Shown in pieces: positions 1 to 5,548 of a DNA stretch of 6,576 nucleotides; the first letter of the stretch is position 1, and each line of letters starts with the position of its first letter. The translations under genes were made by a program, and so were the position numbers. Location of the stretch: the NCBI GenBank assembly GCA_029883965.1, contig JAOUIN010000131.1, positions 1 to 6,576 on the forward strand, in the 5' to 3' direction. The notes under the pieces were generated by a model. It had not been told where the DNA came from. It did not search any database and saw nothing but the letters and a program-made list of their open reading frames with translations. This stretch comes from Betaproteobacteria bacterium (GTDB lineage: Bacteria; Pseudomonadota; Gammaproteobacteria; Burkholderiales; SG8-41).

Positions 1-697
1 TGCCGCCACAGACAAACAACGTCTGCCCGGAAATATAGCCGCTGTCCGGACTCAGGAAAAAACTGACAGCCCGGGCTACGTCTTTGGGCGTCCCGACCCA
101 TTTGACCGGAATGCTGTCGATAACGGCCTGCCGCTTAGCGCTGCCCGGCGGATGGCCATTGTCAAATAGCTCCGTGGCCACCGGACCTGGCGCAACTGCG
201 TTTATCGTGATGCCATCTCCCGCTAACTCCAGGCAAAGCACCCTTGTCATGCCTACAAGCCCGGCTTTGCCGGCCGCATAAGCCAGGCGCTGCGTTTTCC
301 CTAAAATGGCGCGTGACGAGATGCTGACGATACGGCCGAACTTCGCCTGGCGCATGCCCGGCACCAGCGTCTGGATCAGGATCATCGCCGCCCGTACGTT
401 CAAAGCATAAACATGATCCATGTCGTCGACGGTAGCCTGCTCCAGCGATCCCGGCCGGTTGGCGCCCGCGTTGTTGACCAGGTATCGCACCGGGTATTTG
501 GCGGCGACCTCTTTGGCTACTGCAGCTGCCGAAGCGGCATCCGCGAGGTCAACCTCGTGGTGCAGGATGCGCGCGTGACTGATCCGGGGCGGCCGGCGTT
601 GCAATGTCACTACGGTCAACCCCCGGTCCAGCAGATCCTGCGCAATGGCTTCACCGATCCCCGAACTGGCGCCTGTCACTACTGCCACACCGTCCAT
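1..697 (-). CDS. Short-chain dehydrogenase/reductase (SDR), C-terminus cut by window edge
   Basis: Classical SDR oxidoreductase, NAD(P)-dependent and presumably cytosolic. The 232 visible residues carry the whole Rossmann core: TGASSGIG (8-15) for the dinucleotide, NNAG (75-78), and a complete catalytic tetrad N100, S127, Y140 (in YAAGK) and K144, with the usual 13-residue Ser-Tyr spacing. The C-terminal part (NAVAPGPVATEL; SGYISGQTLFVCGG) matches the FabG-like/3-hydroxyacyl dehydrogenase shape, so only about 5-20 residues are missing at the left edge. Arginines 34-35 after the second beta strand suggest NADP(H), which is inference. The start is ATG at 697, with GAGGAA (704-709) six bases upstream. 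The gene is divergent from the acyl-CoA synthetase, so a role as hydroxyacyl-CoA or alcohol dehydrogenase in the same pathway is plausible. SDR substrates cannot be assigned from motifs. Confidence 0.93.
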   Translation of the reverse strand, partial: MDGVAVVTGASSGIGEAIAQDLLDRGLTVVTLQRRPPRISHARILHHEVDLADAASAAAVAKEVAAKYPVRYLVNNAGANRPGSLEQATVDDMDHVYALNVRAAMILIQTLVPGMRQAKFGRIVSISSRAILGKTQRLAYAAGKAGLVGMTRVLCLELAGDGITINAVAPGPVATELFDNGHPPGSAKRQAVIDSIPVKWVGTPKDVARAVSFFLSPDSGYISGQTLFVCGG

Positions 698-726
698 ATC
701 GTGTTCCTCAGAATTTTCGTCGCGAA

Positions 727-743
727 GCCCCGATTATAGGGGC
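727..743 (-). promoter_or_regulatory. Candidate SDR promoter: TATAAT in the loop of a perfect inverted repeat
   Basis: On the minus strand a perfect consensus -10 hexamer, TATAAT (738-733), lies 35 bases before the SDR ATG. This would give a leader of about 29 nt containing the GAGGAA ribosome binding site. The hexamer sits within the 7-base loop of GCCCC(N7)GGGGC (727-731 / 739-743). No convincing -35 box is seen at 16-18 bp, which suggests a weak or activator-dependent promoter. The repeat could be an operator that blocks the -10. No experiment supports this; it is sequence pattern only. Confidence 0.42.
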
Positions 744-787
744 GGGCAACCGCAGATTCCGGGGCCGACAATTTTCGATGCTATGCT

Positions 788-797
788 GGATCGATCC
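788..797. repeat. 10-bp palindrome GGATCGATCC abutting the synthetase ATG
   Basis: A perfect palindrome ends one base before the preferred synthetase start codon at 798. It occupies the place where a Shine-Dalgarno sequence would be expected, and no good one is visible. It could be an operator half or chance. Confidence 0.3.
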
Positions 798-2915
798 ATG
801 ACTTCAGCGGTTTCCACACTGCGGGCAATTCTCAACCCGCGCAGCGTCGCCGTCGTCGGCGCGTCCAGCGACCCGGCCAAGTTCGGCGGCCGCGTCATGC
901 ACTTTCTGCTTAAACACGGCTACCGCGGCCGCATCGTGCCGGTACACCCGGCAGCCACCGAAATACTGGGCCTCCCGGCCACGGCAAACCTCTGTGCGGC
1001 CGGTGATCCCGTTGATGTCTGCATCCTTGCCCTTCCCGCTGGGCATCTGCCGGCAGCGCTTGAAGACTGCGGTCGTGCCGGCGCGCGCGGCGCAGTCGTC
1101 ATCACCGCGGATTTTGCCGAAACCGGCGCTGACGGCGCCACGCGCCAGGACGAACTGCTGCAGATCGCACGCCGTCACAACATGCGCCTCATCGGCCCCA
1201 ACTGCCTGGGCTACATCAACCCTCAACTGCAGCTTGCCCTCACGTCGTCCGTCGCACTGGCGACAGAACCCATGCAGCGCGGCGCAATCGGGCTCGCCAG
1301 CCAGAGCGGCTCGCTGATGGCCTCCTTGATTTCGCATGCACAGGATCTGGGCACAGGCTTCAGTGTCGCGGCTACCGTCGGCAACCAGGCCGATGTCGAT
1401 CTGTGCGACCTCGTCGAATATTTCATCGACGACGACGGCACGCGCGCGATCTGCCTCTATGTCGAAGGACTGAAAGATGGCGCGCGCTTTCTCGAACTCG
1501 CCCAGCGCGCCCGCGTTGCCGGCAAACCGATACTCGCAGTGAAAGCCGGACGCAGTGCTGCCGGCCGGCAGATCACCCAATCCCATACCGCCAGCCTTGC
1601 CGGCTCGTACGCCGTGTGGGAGGCGGCCTGCCGCGACCACGCCGTGTGTCTGCTCGACGATCCCGAGGCACTGATCTACTGCGCCGATTTCCTGATCCGC
1701 TTCGGAGCGCCGGCCAAATCAACTGTGGCGGTGATGTCACCGTCGGGCGGAACGGTCGCTGTTACCGGAGACCGCGTGGTGTCCGCCGGACTCGCTCTTG
1801 CCGAGCCCGGCGAAACCACCCGCAGAGAACTGCTGAAGCTGCTGCCGCCCGGACGCACCATCAATCCGCTGGACGTCGGCGGACTGCCGCGCGCCAGCGG
1901 TCTCGACAGCGCACTCACCGCTTATGAACTATTGGCCCGCGATCCCGCGGTCGGTGCCGTCCTCATTGCCGTTGCCACCACGCCGCTACTCGAAGACAAG
2001 GTCCGGCGCTGGGGCGCCGCCGCGCTGGCCGGCAAAACACCGACTGCAATCCTGCTGACCCCCGGCACACTGGTCGATGGTGCCCGCGCGGCACTGAAGG
2101 ACATCGGTTGTCCCTACACCAACCGTCTGGATGACACGTTGCGCGTATTGCGTGCCGCCGTGGATTACGGTGAAGCATTGCGCGACCCGCCACCGCCCGC
2201 GTTGCCATCAAAGGTTGCCGCCGCAGCGCGGATTCATGCGGCCACACTGCCCGCCGGCCGCCTCAACGAACCCGAAACCAAGGCCATGCTGCGCGCCTGC
2301 GGAATCAGCACCACCGACGATGTGCTGGCCCGGTCGATCGAAGACGCCGTCGCCGCGGCACAACTCATCGCTTATCCCGTCGTACTCAAAGGCGTCTGCC
2401 GTAACCTCGTCCACAAGAGCGAAGCCGGCGCAGTAAAACTCGACATCAGCGATGCCGGTGCACTGCGGGCGGCATGGCACGACATCGAACAGGGTCTCGC
2501 CGCACACCTGCCCGGCACGACCCTCGACGGCTGCGTGGTGCAGCCGATGATTCGCGGCGGCACCGAGCTGATTGTCGGTTGCCGCTGGGATGATCAATTC
2601 GGGCCGGTGGTTATCGTCGGCACAGGTGGCGTGCTGGTTGAAATTCTCGATGACGTCCAAATGGCGGTAGCGCCGATCTCCGCCGGGCACGCAAGCCGTT
2701 TGATTGCGCGGCTACGCATCGCCCCGGTACTCGCCGGCGCGCGTGGACGCCCGGCTGGCGATATGGTCGCTCTCGCCGAGACCATTGCGCGCGTCAGCGA
2801 ACTCGCCGCAGCACTCGGCCCGCGCCTCGCTGAACTCGACATCAACCCGCTACTGGTGCTTGAAGCGGGTCGTGGCGTAGTCGCGCTCGATGGGCGCGCA
2901 ACATTGGCACACTGA
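798..2915 (+). CDS. Acyl-CoA synthetase, ADP-forming (acetate--CoA ligase family)
   Basis: Joins a carboxylic acid to CoA with ATP, releasing ADP and phosphate through a phosphohistidine. It is a single-chain fusion of the alpha and beta parts and is cytosolic. Domains in order: CoA-binding Rossmann domain (about 8-140; SVAVVGASSDP at 16-26, GPNCLGYINP at 133-142); succinyl-CoA-ligase-like flavodoxin domain (about 150-300) with SHTASLAG and the phospho-acceptor H263; second ligase-CoA domain (about 305-460); C-terminal ATP-grasp domain (about 485-705) with VVLKGV (528-533), HKSEAGAV (539-546), ELIVG (590-594), FGPVV (601-605) and LDINPLLV (680-687). The length of 705 aa fits the usual near-700. 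ATG 798 is preferred because the conserved domain begins a few residues later; ATG 783 is equally possible. A start at 645 would add 51 unrelated residues overlapping the SDR start. It lies 20 bases before the crotonase gene, so they are probably one operon. Substrate unknown: acetate, other short acids and aromatic acids such as ferulate all occur in the family. Confidence 0.93.
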   Translation: MTSAVSTLRAILNPRSVAVVGASSDPAKFGGRVMHFLLKHGYRGRIVPVHPAATEILGLPATANLCAAGDPVDVCILALPAGHLPAALEDCGRAGARGAVVITADFAETGADGATRQDELLQIARRHNMRLIGPNCLGYINPQLQLALTSSVALATEPMQRGAIGLASQSGSLMASLISHAQDLGTGFSVAATVGNQADVDLCDLVEYFIDDDGTRAICLYVEGLKDGARFLELAQRARVAGKPILAVKAGRSAAGRQITQSHTASLAGSYAVWEAACRDHAVCLLDDPEALIYCADFLIRFGAPAKSTVAVMSPSGGTVAVTGDRVVSAGLALAEPGETTRRELLKLLPPGRTINPLDVGGLPRASGLDSALTAYELLARDPAVGAVLIAVATTPLLEDKVRRWGAAALAGKTPTAILLTPGTLVDGARAALKDIGCPYTNRLDDTLRVLRAAVDYGEALRDPPPPALPSKVAAAARIHAATLPAGRLNEPETKAMLRACGISTTDDVLARSIEDAVAAAQLIAYPVVLKGVCRNLVHKSEAGAVKLDISDAGALRAAWHDIEQGLAAHLPGTTLDGCVVQPMIRGGTELIVGCRWDDQFGPVVIVGTGGVLVEILDDVQMAVAPISAGHASRLIARLRIAPVLAGARGRPAGDMVALAETIARVSELAAALGPRLAELDINPLLVLEAGRGVVALDGRATLAH

Positions 2916-2921
2916 ATACAT

Positions 2922-2929
2922 GGAAGGAG
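2922..2929 (+). promoter_or_regulatory. Strong ribosome binding site of the crotonase gene
   Basis: GGAAGGAG lies 6 bases before ATG 2936 and 6 bases after the synthetase stop codon. It fixes the crotonase start and allows independent, strong translation inside the operon. Confidence 0.75.
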
Positions 2930-2935
2930 CATTGC

Positions 2936-3679
2936 ATGCCTGAACCAGTTGTCACCTATAAATCGCAGGACGGTATCGCAATCATCACGCTGAACCGCCC
3001 CGACAAACGCAATGCGATCAACAACGAGGTCGCCGCGCAGTTACGGGCTGCACTCGAACGGCTGAACGACAGCAACGACGACCGTGTCGGCGTGCTGACC
3101 CATGCCGGCGCCCACTTCACCGGCGGCGCCGACATCAAGGGCCCGCCAGATGACTTTCCAGGCTGTGTGCCCAACATCGGTGTGATGATGCAAAAGCCAC
3201 TGATCGCCGCCGTCGGTGGCTGGGTAGTCGGCGGCGGCGTCGTCATCGTGCAGATGTGCGATCTGTGCATTGCCGCGGACGACGCGAAGTTCATGTTCCC
3301 CGAAGCCAAGGTCGGATTCACCGGTGCCGCCATTGCCGGACTAGCCGCGCGCATTCCGCACAAGGTCGCCATGGAACTGATGCTCGTCGGCAATGAAATT
3401 TCCGCCGAGCGCATGCACCAGGTGGGGCTGGTCAATCAGCTGTGCAAACCCGGCGCACAACTCGAAGCCGCAATGCCCTGGGCGCGGCAGCTCGCCGACA
3501 ACGCACCGCTGGTGCTTGCGGTGCTGCGTGACTATGTCGGTCGCATCATCCCCAAAGGCCCGTCCGAACTCGCGGCACAGGGACGCGCCGCTATCCAGCG
3601 CGTCCGCCAGAGCGAGGATGCAAAGGAAGGCATCGCCAGTTTCAAGCAAAAGCGCAAAGCCAAGTTCCACGGAAAATAA
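2936..3679 (+). CDS. Enoyl-CoA hydratase/isomerase (crotonase) family protein
   Basis: A 247-aa crotonase-fold enzyme acting on acyl-CoA thioesters, probably a cytosolic oligomer. Family signatures: LNRPDKRNAIN (19-29) near the N-terminus; the first oxyanion-hole segment HFTGGADIKG (60-69); the second, GGWVVGGGVV (94-103); then CDLCIAADDAKF (108-119) and FPEAKVGF (121-128). The tail (FKQKRKAKFHGK) is typical of the family. Of the two catalytic glutamates of classical hydratase, the second is kept (E123, in FPE), but the first, the E of the GGGCE motif, is replaced by V103. A plain syn-hydratase mechanism like that of rat mitochondrial hydratase is therefore unlikely. One-glutamate members include feruloyl-CoA hydratase/lyase and various isomerases, lyases and hydrolases. 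It follows the ADP-forming synthetase closely, so it probably handles the CoA ester made by that enzyme. The exact reaction is unassigned. Confidence 0.92.
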   Translation: MPEPVVTYKSQDGIAIITLNRPDKRNAINNEVAAQLRAALERLNDSNDDRVGVLTHAGAHFTGGADIKGPPDDFPGCVPNIGVMMQKPLIAAVGGWVVGGGVVIVQMCDLCIAADDAKFMFPEAKVGFTGAAIAGLAARIPHKVAMELMLVGNEISAERMHQVGLVNQLCKPGAQLEAAMPWARQLADNAPLVLAVLRDYVGRIIPKGPSELAAQGRAAIQRVRQSEDAKEGIASFKQKRKAKFHGK

Positions 3680-3708
3680 ATATAAAAACAAATACTTACA
3701 ATATATCT
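3673..3708. promoter_or_regulatory. AT-rich, G-free tract at the end of the crotonase gene
   Basis: Thirty-six bases on the plus strand contain no G and only four C, in sharp contrast to the GC-rich genes around it. The tract spans the crotonase TAA stop. It contains TACAAT (3697-3702), a fair -10 match that could start transcription near 3709 for the membrane-protein gene. No matching -35 element is evident. It could instead mark a rearrangement junction that removed the original start of the next gene. Confidence 0.3.
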
Positions 3709-3714
3709 GGGGCT

Positions 3715-3834
3715 CTGCCATCAGGCTGGCTGATCGTTACACTGATCAGCATCGGCCTGATCGTCGACCAATACCTCGCCGTTTGGGGCCAGCACATCGT
3801 CAGCATCGCAGCGTGGTCGACACTGATCTACTGG
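3715..3834 (+). other. In-frame 5' extension of the membrane-protein gene without a canonical start
   Basis: Read in the frame of the following gene, these 40 codons contain no stop and encode a very hydrophobic segment (for example WLIVTLISIGLIVDQYLAVW, starting at 3727), which looks like genuine membrane-protein sequence. The frame stays open back to a TGA at 3529-3531. No ATG occurs in any frame between 3680 and 3834. The only TTG (3783) and GTG (3813) are in another frame. The nearest near-cognate start is CTG at 3715, with GGGG shortly before it. Either translation starts at CTG (or an ATA further up), or the true start codon has been lost and the gene is damaged. Confidence 0.5.
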
Positions 3835-4380
3835 ATGAAGCAGTCATCGCCACGTGCGCGCCTGAACCTCGCGGTCTGCGTGCTCTACGCAACGCTCGGC
3901 GAAATCTTCCTTTCGCTGGACTGGGGTCTCTATGACTATCGCCTCGGCAACATCCCGCTGTTCGTGCCGCCAGGCCATGCGCTGCTGTTTGCGCTGGGCG
4001 TCATCCTCGCCGCGCGGCTGCCCGACTGGATCATCTGGGCAGTGCCGCTCGCCGCGGCGCCGCTGGTGATTGCACTGGCATGGACCGGCAGCGATACACT
4101 GGGCCCGCCACTGTTTGCTCTGCTGCTCGTATGTATGGCCTTCAGCCGCGCGCGCAAGCTCTACGCGGTGATGTTTCTGCTCGCGCTGGCAATGGAAATC
4201 TACGGCACTGTGCTGGGCAACTGGGCCTGGCACGGCACTGTACCGTGGCTGGATCTAAGCACCTTGAACCCACCGCTGGCCGCAGGCGCGTTCTACTGCG
4301 TGCTCGACCTGCTGGTGGTTACAACAACGGGTCTGGTACGGCGGGGATATCGAGCGCAACCGAACACGGCTGAGAATTAA
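3835..4380 (+). CDS. Uncharacterised polytopic inner-membrane protein (5' end uncertain)
   Basis: I do not recognise the family. From the only in-frame ATG the product has 181 aa; from CTG 3715 it would have 221. The chain is mostly hydrophobic, with about five or six likely membrane segments (roughly 12-29, 48-60, 65-83, 90-103, 109-128 and 146-165 in the 181-aa numbering). Between them are polar or aromatic motifs that look conserved: LGEIFLSLDWGLYDYR (21-36), IPLFVPPGHAL (40-50), EIYGTVLGNWAWHG (121-134) and LNPPLAAGAFY (144-154). Glu, His, Asp and Pro residues inside or beside hydrophobic segments suggest a membrane-bound enzyme or carrier, but this is inference. The ATG at 3835 has no clear Shine-Dalgarno site, and the upstream frame continues as membrane-like sequence, so the true start is probably earlier. 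It follows the crotonase gene on the same strand and may be co-transcribed. No functional link can be shown. Confidence 0.72.
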   Translation: MKQSSPRARLNLAVCVLYATLGEIFLSLDWGLYDYRLGNIPLFVPPGHALLFALGVILAARLPDWIIWAVPLAAAPLVIALAWTGSDTLGPPLFALLLVCMAFSRARKLYAVMFLLALAMEIYGTVLGNWAWHGTVPWLDLSTLNPPLAAGAFYCVLDLLVVTTTGLVRRGYRAQPNTAEN

Positions 4381-4382
4381 CG

Positions 4383-4419
4383 CAAACCGATCCGACCCAT
4401 GTCGGGGAAGCGTGGTTTG
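4383..4419. terminator. Two-part hairpin between convergent genes, possible terminator
   Basis: The inner stem CCGAC(CCAT)GTCGG is at 4392-4405. The outer stem CAAACC/GGTTTG is at 4383-4388 and 4414-4419, separated by a small asymmetric internal loop. It begins three bases after the membrane-protein stop and lies between two convergent genes, the expected place for a bidirectional terminator. No proper T-run follows on either strand, so intrinsic termination would be weak. Confidence 0.35.
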
Positions 4420-4462
4420 GCATGTACCAGTAATTCATTAAATTTGTGAAACGACGAACCGG

Positions 4463-5299
4463 TCAGAACCGTATGCCGACACCCGCGTAAGCGCCCTGGT
4501 TCTTCATGTCGTAGAGAAATCCGCTCTTGTCATAATCCGCGTAAAACATCCGGTAACCGAATATCCCAGATACTGACTTGGTAAAGTCATAACTGGCCCC
4601 CGCGCTCAACTGCCAGCTGATATCCGAGCCGATGCCAAAACCGCCGACATCGGCATAGCCCGTCAACGACCAGCGGTCATTGAGGGCATGTTTGATCCGC
4701 GCTCCGACATAAGGGTCTACCCAGTCCCGTTTATCGCTAAAAGCCACCGTGCGCGTCAGCGCGAAAAAACCGCCTTCGATAACGGCATCAGCTTCAAGTT
4801 TGATGTAACGCAGCCCGCCGAAAACATCCACCGGACTGCGGCCTTCGACCGCGCGATAGGCCAGCGCGGCAGCCACCACCGTCTGCTTCATGCCGAAGCT
4901 GGCGTTGGCCGTTGCCGTGGCGCCAATGGGACCGGGCCCCGTCCGCGAAGCCGTTCCGTCAGTCGAAAGGTCCATGTAAATGGCGTCGAACAGCAGCCCC
5001 CACTGACCTTTACGCGCCTCGAACGCGCCCATCAGACCGAAATCGAGCACTTTGGTTATGTCGGAAAAACTGGCGTCCACGCTGATCTTGGGCAGGGCGC
5101 CACCCTGAACATCGCCTTTCATCGCAGCGCCCCAGAGGTAAGGGGTGAACTCGTACTGCCATTCGCCTGCGGGCGCCCCGGCTGTGCTGGCGGTGGCAAC
5201 GCCGGTACCCAGCGCCAATGCCACCGCCAGCACCGCCGATGCCGCCCTGCTTTTGGCGGTATTGCGAATTAGCTTGTTACCCGTCACGACGCTACACAT
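4463..5299 (-). CDS. Outer-membrane beta-barrel protein, porin-like
   Basis: A 278-aa exported protein predicted to sit in the outer membrane. The N-terminus has a basic n-region (to about residue 18), a hydrophobic core rich in Ala, Val and Leu (about 19-33) and small residues near 34-40 (ATASTAGA) suited to signal peptidase I. The mature part begins with EWQYEFTPYLWGAAMKGDV and continues with alternating hydrophobic/polar strands rich in Gly and aromatics (GQWGLLFDAIYMDLS; WVDPYVGARI; SLTGYADVGGFG; GIFGYRMFYADY). It ends in GVGIRF; a C-terminal Phe is the usual barrel-assembly signal. The start is ATG 5299, with AGGGAG (5307-5312) upstream. It resembles conserved proteobacterial barrels of unknown substrate; channel, receptor or structural roles are all open. 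Its only cysteine lies in the signal peptide, as is common for outer-membrane barrels. It is convergent with the membrane protein and has its own upstream region. Confidence 0.85.
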   Translation of the reverse strand: MCSVVTGNKLIRNTAKSRAASAVLAVALALGTGVATASTAGAPAGEWQYEFTPYLWGAAMKGDVQGGALPKISVDASFSDITKVLDFGLMGAFEARKGQWGLLFDAIYMDLSTDGTASRTGPGPIGATATANASFGMKQTVVAAALAYRAVEGRSPVDVFGGLRYIKLEADAVIEGGFFALTRTVAFSDKRDWVDPYVGARIKHALNDRWSLTGYADVGGFGIGSDISWQLSAGASYDFTKSVSGIFGYRMFYADYDKSGFLYDMKNQGAYAGVGIRF

Positions 5300-5332
5300 T
5301 CCTGCTCTCCCTGCACTAAGAAGTCCTGCCCG

Positions 5333-5338
5333 ATTATT
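5333..5338 (-). promoter_or_regulatory. Weak candidate -10 box for the beta-barrel gene
   Basis: On the minus strand AATAAT (one mismatch to TATAAT) lies 33 bases before the start codon. A poor -35 match, TGTCCA, lies 17 bp further up. A perfect 10-bp palindrome, AATCGCGATT (5373-5382), lies about 35 bases above the -10 and could be a regulator site. All of this is pattern only. Confidence 0.22.
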
Positions 5339-5508
5339 TCACTTCAACAGTTCCTTGGACATTTTCCCGTTGAATCGCGATTTCGCCTCCGATCAGATCA
5401 ACGTGACCGACCACTGAGGCCTTCAGTCTTTCGAACGAGCGGTATAGATCAAAACCTGCGCCGATTCAAGAGAGAGTAGGCATCACACGGTTCAGCCGCC
5501 CCGACCTC

Positions 5509-5533
5509 AAAACTCTGCCGACGCAAAAGGCAG
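5509..5533 (-). terminator. Weak rho-independent terminator candidate after ygiQ
   Basis: On the minus strand, 15 bases after the ygiQ stop, CTGCC (5533-5529) and GGCAG (5519-5515) form a 5-bp stem with a 9-base loop, followed after two bases by TTTT (5512-5509). Stem and T-run are both short, so efficiency is doubtful. The rest of the 5300-5548 gap shows no gene on either strand. Confidence 0.33.
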
Positions 5534-5548
5534 GCGGAAATCGGGCAC

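Noticed and set aside
413..739. Plus-strand 108-aa open frame opposite the SDR gene
   Set aside because: It is opposite a complete SDR catalytic core and has no features of its own.
645..797. Longer 756-aa version of the acyl-CoA synthetase starting at ATG 645
   Set aside because: The extra 51 residues have no relation to the CoA-binding domain, lie antisense to the SDR start and promoter, and exceed the usual family length near 700 aa.
804..1640. Minus-strand 278-aa open frame inside the synthetase gene
   Set aside because: Composition is typical of an antisense shadow in GC-rich DNA; the plus strand carries clear conserved synthetase domains throughout.
2208..2690. Minus-strand 160-aa open frame opposite the ATP-grasp part
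   Set aside because: No recognisable motifs and fully opposite conserved coding sequence.
3393..3935. Plus-strand 180-aa open frame bridging the crotonase end and the membrane-protein start
   Set aside because: It is out of frame with both real genes, is Arg/Ser/Pro-rich as frame-shifted GC-rich DNA tends to be, and has no motif.
4688..5417. Plus-strand open frames opposite the beta-barrel gene and its leader
   Set aside because: They are antisense to a gene with a clear signal peptide, barrel pattern and terminal Phe; no ribosome binding site or domain was seen.
5300..5548. Possible small RNA or small gene in the gap between the beta-barrel gene and ygiQ
   Set aside because: A TATAGA box occurs on the plus strand near 5452, but no start with a ribosome binding site, stable fold or terminator follows it.
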